Source: Granulicella paludicola
GTDB taxonomy: Bacteria; Acidobacteriota; Terriglobia; Terriglobales; Acidobacteriaceae
Direction: 5' to 3'
DNA length: 64,000 bases
Assembly: GCF_025685545.1 (NCBI RefSeq)
Contig: NZ_JAGSYC010000022.1
Span: forward strand, 248,001 to 312,000
Below, piece after piece: positions 55,987 to 61,052 of this stretch. Each line of letters starts with the position of its first letter. Position 1 is the stretch's first letter. Under the pieces are notes generated by a model, which saw only the letters and a program-made list of their open reading frames with translations, ran no database searches and was not told where the DNA came from. The position numbers and the translations under genes were made by a program.

Positions 55987-56272
55987 CCAACCACCTCAAC
56001 CGTACGCCCCGATCCCTAGCTTTTCCTGTCAACCCCCAACAACCCTGCAAAACAGAAATCCCCAACAACCACGCGGGTTTTCTCTCCAAAAGTAATTGGA
56101 TGTTTGGTAGTTGCGATTCTCTATAATAGAAATAAAGAACAAAAAGCCGCCCGGCATAAGCAGGGCGGCTTTTCTAATGGACAGGTCCAGACCAAACAGG
56201 CAGAAGTCCAGACTTAACTCCCTCCAGCTCAAGACTTTGAGACTAAAAGTACGAGGGGGGAGGTGGGGGTAC
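55987..56272. other. Intergenic end of the cys operon
   Basis: Holds the terminator at 56142-56173 and no supported gene. Confidence 0.5.
56142..56173 (-). terminator. Terminator of the cysDNH-tauE operon
   Basis: AAAAGCCGCCC (56142-56152) pairs perfectly with GGGCGGCTTTT (56163-56173); on the minus strand the stem is followed by TTTTTGTTCTTTATTTC. Confidence 0.85.
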
Positions 56273-57109
56273 TTACGGGGTCGTCGTCCTATTCGCACCC
56301 GGAATCTGATGCGCAGCAACCACCGAAGCAGCAGCTGGCTTCGGCGCAGAAGCATTCGGCTTGAAAAGCGCGTTATAGCAGAACTGAATCCCAATCACCG
56401 TAAGCCAGAGACTCAACACCAGCCGCAACGTGCGGTTCGGAATCTTCGGAGCAAATCCCGAAGCCAGAACGCCACCAATCACACCGCCGATCGCCATCTT
56501 GATCAGAATCGCCGTCGCATAATGCCCACCAATCATGTGAACACCGCTTCCAACCAGCGCAATCACAAGCCCGAAAGCAAGATCTGTACCAACAACCAGC
56601 GGCGCAGACAGATTCGTCATACTGAGCAGCGCAACCGTTCCAAGAGCTCCAGCACCTGAAGACGAGAACCCGACCTCAGCGCCAATCGGCAGCATAATCA
56701 AACCGATCAGCTTCGCACGGTCCTTGTTCGGTCGAGCAATGCCAGCAGGCCGGAAATGCCGATAAATATGCCAGCCTGACGTAAAGATGATGATCGCGCC
56801 CAGCGCAAAGTAAAGCGCAGCACGAGGTCCGCTGCTGGCAACATGCTTGAACATGATGGAGCCAAAGATCACTCCCGGCAAACCGCCGAGCAGCATAAAA
56901 CCCAGCACGCGATAGTTCACCTGCTTGCGAACAACCTGCGCCGGAACCACGATGAGCTTCACAATCGCCGAATACGCCAGCGCTGTCGAGACCGCAATCT
57001 CCAGCGGCACATGCAGAAACAGAATCAGCAGCGGCGCTGTAATCACGCCCGCGCCAACGCCTGTAAGCGCGATGACGACGGCGATAAGGAATCCAATGAT
57101 GTAGTCCAT
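56273..57109 (-). CDS. TauE/SafE-family membrane transporter
   Basis: 278 residues with about eight membrane helices in two repeats (GFLIAVVIALTGVGAGVITAPLLILFL; GLIMLPIGAEVGFSSSGAGALGTVALLSM). TGVGAG...P.L and GF.S.GAGALG are the duplicated family motif. Members move sulfite, sulfoacetate or other sulfur anions across the inner membrane; some are importers in sulfate-assimilation operons. It is the last gene of the cys operon, 65 bp after cysH, so sulfate uptake or sulfite export are both possible. A Pro/Ala-rich tail ends the protein. Confidence 0.85.
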   Translation of the reverse strand: MDYIIGFLIAVVIALTGVGAGVITAPLLILFLHVPLEIAVSTALAYSAIVKLIVVPAQVVRKQVNYRVLGFMLLGGLPGVIFGSIMFKHVASSGPRAALYFALGAIIIFTSGWHIYRHFRPAGIARPNKDRAKLIGLIMLPIGAEVGFSSSGAGALGTVALLSMTNLSAPLVVGTDLAFGLVIALVGSGVHMIGGHYATAILIKMAIGGVIGGVLASGFAPKIPNRTLRLVLSLWLTVIGIQFCYNALFKPNASAPKPAAASVVAAHQIPGANRTTTP

Positions 57110-57174
57110 GGTGAGGCTGGCTTGCCTTCCGGGAACGAAGTCCCTGCACTTCTACTGGCTTTGTACGACGAGGT

Positions 57175-57888
57175 CTAGTGGCTTTCGGAGGCGTCGCTCG
57201 CAGGCGAAATATGAATGCCGCACTCTAGCTTCTGGCCGCCCCAGCGGCCAGAACGAGGATCGTTCGGATCGAGTGGCAGCGTCGTACAAGGCTCGCAGCC
57301 GATGCTCGTATAACCCTTGTCGTACAGGCTCAATAGCGGCACATCATGCTCCATCGCATACGTCCAGACATCCCTCGCGTTCCACTCCGTGAGCGGAGAA
57401 AGCTTGCGGATGCTGCGACCCGAGGGCAACGTAAAGTCATCAATCTCTTTCAACGCAGCTCGGCTCTTGGCCTGCTCGCGACGCAGCCCAGTGAACCACA
57501 CGTCGTAAGCCTCGAGCGCAGCGAACAGCGGCTTCACCTTGCGAATACCGCAGCACTTGCCGGGGTCGCTCTGGTTCAGAATGCCGAACTGCGACTCCTG
57601 CTCTGCAACTGTGATCTCGGGTTGAAGGCTCGTGAGGTTCATGCGCCACTCGCTCGCCATGCGATCGCGATACTCATAGACCTCGGCGAAGTGATAGCCA
57701 GTATCAAGGAACACCACCGGAATATCCGCTAGGTGACGCTGCACCATATGGAGCAACACCATGTCTTCCGCCTGAAAGCTGTTTGTCAGCACGAGCTTGC
57801 CAGTCGCCGTGGCAATGGAATCCGCGACAAGCTGCTCTGCCAAAGCAATCTTTTCTACCGTGCTTGGAACCGCAGCGACGTCACTCAC
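57175..57888 (-). CDS. cysH: Assimilatory adenylyl-sulfate (APS) reductase
   Basis: 237 residues from GTG 57888. The PAPS-reductase fold is present (TNSFQAEDMVLLHMV; FLDTGYHF), and the four iron-sulfur ligands KCCGIRK (C112, C113) and GCEPC (C198, C201) show a [4Fe-4S] APS-type reductase rather than a cluster-less PAPS reductase. The catalytic Cys is C223 in LECGIH. It reduces activated sulfate to sulfite. The start overlaps the cysN stop by 4 bp (GTGA), so it is translationally coupled. The APS type fits the absence of a cysC gene. Confidence 0.94.
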   Translation of the reverse strand: MSDVAAVPSTVEKIALAEQLVADSIATATGKLVLTNSFQAEDMVLLHMVQRHLADIPVVFLDTGYHFAEVYEYRDRMASEWRMNLTSLQPEITVAEQESQFGILNQSDPGKCCGIRKVKPLFAALEAYDVWFTGLRREQAKSRAALKEIDDFTLPSGRSIRKLSPLTEWNARDVWTYAMEHDVPLLSLYDKGYTSIGCEPCTTLPLDPNDPRSGRWGGQKLECGIHISPASDASESH

Positions 57889-59519
57889 GCGCGACCTCCA
57901 TTCAGGATGCCTTCAGTCTGCAGATGCTCAATGAGCGCGCCGGTTGCAGCGAAGGTCTTCGCGTCGAAGGTTGTGAAGTCGCGTAGCGCCGCACCTGCAG
58001 CATCAGACAGATCGCCTTCCACCAGCACGATCAACCCAAGCGCCAGCAGCGCATGCAGTGTCTTCTCCGCCAGCACAGCGGTGCGAACGACCAAAGCGCC
58101 TTGCGCAAGCAAAGCATGTTCCACCTCGCCAATGTCGAGCGACGACGTTGCAGAAAAAGCGATCAGCGCGGGCTTGTGCGCAGCGTTCGCCTGCTCATTC
58201 GAAAGTCCTCTGCGGATCATGCCCGCAGCCAACGTCGCATTGCTGTGTGGATCGATCAGAATGAAGTTGCCGGTCGCTCGGTTTTCGGCGTAGGGATCGA
58301 AATACAGCGCGCGTGTGAGCTCAATCTCAACAGTACCGATGTCGTTCATCCCCAGCGCATTGACGGCCTCGTCCGCAAAGGTCTGAATGTTCGTCCGATG
58401 CTGTACGCGCGTCACGCGCGCAGGGATCGTCGCAGAACCATGCTTCAGCAGATACGGCGTATGCGTCTCGAGGCGGCTCTCGTTGAACCACACCAGCGAA
58501 GCTTCAAGCGCCGATGCGCGCCGCGGTTGCGAATCCGGTGTCGTGATCATGTCGCCACGGCTGATATCGAGCTCGTCTGCCAGCGTGAACGCAATCGACA
58601 ACGGTGCAGTCGCCTCAGCAAGGTCGCCATCGAAGGTAGTGATAGCCGTGACCACACTGCTACGACCCGAAGGCAACGCTGTCACCGTATCGCCAGGACG
58701 CAGAGTACCCGAAGCAATCTGACCTGCAAAACCGCGGTAGTCCTGGTTCGGGCGGATCACACGCTGCACGGCCATTCGGAACGGCTCATTTGCAACATCA
58801 GTCCACACAGGAACCGTTTCAAGATGTCCCAGCAGCGTGGGTCCTTTGTACCAGGGCGTGCGCGTGCTGGCCTCGACGACGTTATCTCCATCGAGTGCCG
58901 ACACTGGAATCGTGGTCAGCGAGGAGTTGCCATACTGTTTCACCAGCGCAGCAAAGTCGCGCTCGATCGTGCGGTAGGTCTCCTCATCAAAACCTACGAG
59001 GTCCATCTTGTTCACTGCCGCAACGAGATGACGAATGCCCAATAGCGACGCGATGTACGCATGACGGCGCGACTGCGTAAGTATCCCCTTACGCGCGTCG
59101 ATCAAGATGATCGCCAGATCAGCAGTAGAAGCGCCCGTCGCCATGTTTCGCGTGTACTGCTCGTGACCTGGAGTGTCCGCGATGATGAACTTGCGACGCT
59201 GTGTGGCAAAGTAGCGATAGGCGACGTCGATAGTAATACCCTGCTCGCGTTCCGCTCGAAGGCCATCGGTGAGCAGAGCAAAATCGATCGCGGGCTCACC
59301 ATTCGCAGTAACGGCGCTGCCCTTGCCGGTCACAGCGCGCACCTGGTCTTCGTAGACCGAGCGCGAGTCATACAGCAGACGACCAATGAGTGTGGACTTG
59401 CCATCGTCCACCGAGCCTGCAGTGGAGAACCGGAGCAGGTCCTTAGTCTCTTCGGAGCGAAGGAAGTCTTCGATGGCAAAGTCAGTTGCGGGTTCGAGAA
59501 CTGCGTCAGTGAAAGACAT
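57885..59519 (-). CDS. cysN: Sulfate adenylyltransferase subunit 1, GTPase, with C-terminal extension
   Basis: 544 residues, about 100 more than usual. G1 is GSVDDGKS (35-42), followed by DTPGHEQY (G3) and NKMDLV (G4), then two beta-barrel domains typical of CysN. From about residue 441 an extra segment (HKPALIAFSATSSLDIGEVEHALLAQGALV) resembles the outline of an APS kinase domain but has no P-loop, so it is not a working CysC. With CysD it makes APS from sulfate and ATP, driven by GTP. It lies 1 bp after cysD. Confidence 0.93.
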   Translation of the reverse strand: MSFTDAVLEPATDFAIEDFLRSEETKDLLRFSTAGSVDDGKSTLIGRLLYDSRSVYEDQVRAVTGKGSAVTANGEPAIDFALLTDGLRAEREQGITIDVAYRYFATQRRKFIIADTPGHEQYTRNMATGASTADLAIILIDARKGILTQSRRHAYIASLLGIRHLVAAVNKMDLVGFDEETYRTIERDFAALVKQYGNSSLTTIPVSALDGDNVVEASTRTPWYKGPTLLGHLETVPVWTDVANEPFRMAVQRVIRPNQDYRGFAGQIASGTLRPGDTVTALPSGRSSVVTAITTFDGDLAEATAPLSIAFTLADELDISRGDMITTPDSQPRRASALEASLVWFNESRLETHTPYLLKHGSATIPARVTRVQHRTNIQTFADEAVNALGMNDIGTVEIELTRALYFDPYAENRATGNFILIDPHSNATLAAGMIRRGLSNEQANAAHKPALIAFSATSSLDIGEVEHALLAQGALVVRTAVLAEKTLHALLALGLIVLVEGDLSDAAGAALRDFTTFDAKTFAATGALIEHLQTEGILNGGRA

Positions 59520-59520
59520 T

Positions 59521-60483
59521 TTAGAAGTAGCCCTCGCGCTTCTTGATCTCCATCGAACCGTCGGTATCGTGGTCGATCACGCGGTTGGCGCGCTCGGAGC
59601 TGCGGAAAGACAGCAGCTCCGCAATGATCTTGGGAATGGTATCGGCATCGGAGCGAATGGCGCCGGTGCAAGGGCTGCAGCCGAGCGAGCGCAGGCGCGA
59701 CTTTACCATCTGCACCTCTCCGGGAAGCGACTTGACGAATGACTGCTCGACAGGTATCAGCGAGTCTCCGCGCACGATCATCTCGCGCTCCTTTGCATAG
59801 TACAGAGGCACGATGGGAATGTTTTCGAGCAGGATGTAATGCCAGATGTCCAGCTCAGTCCAATTGCTGAGCGGAAATACGCGAATGCTTTCGCCAGGCG
59901 AAATGCGCGCGTTGTAGAGGTTCCAGACCTCAGGCCGCTGATTCTTGGGGTCCCACTGACCTGCCTTATCGCGGAAAGAAAAGATGCGCTCTTTCGCGCG
60001 CGACTTCTCTTCATCGCGCCGAGCTCCACCGAAGGCTGCGTCGAAGCCGCCGTTGCGCAGACCATCAAGAAGCGACTGCGTCTTCAGCAGGCCGCAGCAG
60101 CGCTGCGTGCCGAGTACAGCAGGGTTTGCGCCATTGGCAATAGCGTCTTCGTTGCGCCAGACATGCAGATCGAGATCGAGTTCCCTCGCCAGGTTGTCGC
60201 GGAAGGTGAGCATCTCGTGGAACTTGAACCCGGTGTCTACATGCAGCATGGGAAACGGAATCTTGCCGGGGAAGAAGGCCTTCTGCGCGAGCCGCAGCAT
60301 CACGGAGGAGTCTTTGCCGATGGAGTACAGCATCACCGGATTTTGAAACTCGGCTGCGACCTCGCGGAAGATGTGAATGCTCTCAGCCTCAAGCAGCTTG
60401 AGATGCGAGAGCCGTGCAGGAGTCAGCGCCACTGTTGTTTCGGCTGTTGCGTGCAGCGCGGACTCGGTCAGAGTAGAGCTCAT
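59521..60483 (-). CDS. cysD: Sulfate adenylyltransferase subunit 2
   Basis: 320 residues from ATG 60483; AAGGGA lies about 10 nt upstream. The PP-loop reads [18 protein letters not shown], followed by [46 protein letters not shown] and [11 protein letters not shown], all CysD-typical; it ends KKREGYF, the conserved terminus. It adenylates sulfate together with CysN. First structural gene of the operon; a poly-Cys leader peptide and terminator lie in its 200-bp upstream region, so its expression should be controlled by the supply of charged tRNA-Cys. Confidence 0.96.
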   Translation of the reverse strand: MSSTLTESALHATAETTVALTPARLSHLKLLEAESIHIFREVAAEFQNPVMLYSIGKDSSVMLRLAQKAFFPGKIPFPMLHVDTGFKFHEMLTFRDNLARELDLDLHVWRNEDAIANGANPAVLGTQRCCGLLKTQSLLDGLRNGGFDAAFGGARRDEEKSRAKERIFSFRDKAGQWDPKNQRPEVWNLYNARISPGESIRVFPLSNWTELDIWHYILLENIPIVPLYYAKEREMIVRGDSLIPVEQSFVKSLPGEVQMVKSRLRSLGCSPCTGAIRSDADTIPKIIAELLSFRSSERANRVIDHDTDGSMEIKKREGYF

Positions 60484-60530
60484 ACGGTGATGTCCCTTGT
60501 AGATGTGATTCGCGAGATGCGGTGAGGAAG

Positions 60531-60563
60531 CGAAAACAAAACCCACTCGCGTTTGGAGTGGGT
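60531..60563 (-). terminator. Attenuator terminator of leader 2 (cysD)
   Basis: On the minus strand ACCCACTC (60556-60563) pairs with GAGTGGGT (60541-60548) around a 7-nt loop, followed by TTTGTTTTCG. It starts 33 nt after the leader stop. The segment GCACCCAC (complement of 60558-60565) of its 5' arm can instead pair perfectly with GTGGGTGC in the leader ORF (60612-60619). Confidence 0.88.
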
Positions 60564-60596
60564 GCTTGTTCCTACGTGTTGGACTGGCGTCTAGGC

Positions 60597-60683
60597 CTAT
60601 CGACAACACGCGCACCCACAGATACACGCCTGACAGCAACAGCTGCAACAGGAGGTATTTGCGAAGGTGCGAGAGAAAACCAT
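60597..60683 (-). CDS. Poly-cysteine leader peptide 2 (cysteine attenuator of cysDNH)
   Basis: A 28-codon ORF with ten Cys codons: CCSCCC at codons 12-17, then Cys at 20, 22, 24, 26 and 27, ending with Arg and TAG. Between the ATG and a perfect -35 box there is only a -10-like CATCCT (60691-60696) 7 nt upstream, so the mRNA may start at or next to the ATG; the AAGGAG touching the ATG is too close to be a normal ribosome site. Codons 22-24 contain GTGGGTGC, complementary to the terminator arm. If ribosomes stall at codons 12-17 this segment stays free to form the antiterminator, which predicts cysDNH expression when cysteine is scarce. Confidence 0.85.
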   Translation of the reverse strand: MVFSRTFANTSCCSCCCQACICGCACCR

Positions 60684-60690
60684 CTCCTTA

Positions 60691-60719
60691 AGGATGCGGG
60701 AGGGACCCAGGTTTGTCAA
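60691..60719 (-). promoter_or_regulatory. Promoter of leader 2 / cysD operon
   Basis: Minus-strand TTGACA (60714-60719, perfect -35), 17-bp spacer, CATCCT (60691-60696) as a weak -10. Predicted start point is at about 60683-60684, the first base of the leader ATG. Confidence 0.65.
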
Positions 60720-60727
60720 TGAAGGGT

Positions 60728-60756
60728 TTGACGTGGCGGCGGATAAACGCTATGTT
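60728..60756 (+). promoter_or_regulatory. Promoter of leader 3 / TonB receptor
   Basis: TTGACG (60728-60733) followed after 17 bp by TATGTT (60751-60756), which overlaps the ATG at 60752; transcription would then begin just before the in-frame GTG at 60767. Alternatively GATAAA (60742-60747) is the -10 and the ATG is at the start point. The -35 box lies 8 bp from that of the divergent cysD promoter. Confidence 0.55.
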
Positions 60757-60850
60757 CAAACGAACCGTGAAGTCCGTTGCCTATACCGCCTGTTGCTGCT
60801 GTCGCGCTTGTCGCGAGGCGTGCTGCTGCGCGGTTGAAAGGCTACGGTAA
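60752..60850 (+). CDS. Poly-cysteine leader peptide 3 (cysteine attenuator of a TonB receptor)
   Basis: A 32-codon ORF (27 codons if the GTG at 60767 is the start) with seven to eight Cys codons in two clusters: CCCC at codons 14-17, one at 20 and CCC at 24-26; basic N-terminus, ends ERLR. It is followed by an intrinsic terminator of the same design as in leaders 1 and 2 and then by a TonB receptor gene. GGTTCGA (60857-60863), just after the stop, can pair with TTGAACC (60902-60908) at the base of the terminator (one G-U), a possible antiterminator. No good ribosome site is seen, again suggesting a leaderless start. Confidence 0.82.
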   Translation: MFKRTVKSVAYTACCCCRACREACCCAVERLR

Positions 60851-60904
60851 GTTGCAGGTTCGAGTATTTCTCGTTTAGATCCTGAAGCATAACCAGAGCG
60901 ATTG

Positions 60905-60946
60905 AACCCACGCAGAGCCGGATACGGCGCGTGGGTTTTGTTTTGC
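60905..60946 (+). terminator. Attenuator terminator of leader 3
   Basis: AACCCACGC (60905-60913) pairs with GCGTGGGTT (60929-60937); an AGA bulge separates an inner GCCG/CGGC stem with a GATA loop. The tail is TTTTGTTTTG. Confidence 0.88.
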
Positions 60947-61052
60947 TGCGATGGACCTGCACGCAACTTCCTGACCCCCTTGAACAAAACCAAAGAGATG
61001 CACGCGATATCCGATGTCGCGCCTCGTACCCAGATTTTTCCAGGAGAATATC

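Noticed and set aside
56111-56659. 182-codon + strand open frame over the tauE 3' end
   Set aside because: Basic Arg/Asn-rich shadow crossing a terminator and the opposite-strand gene.
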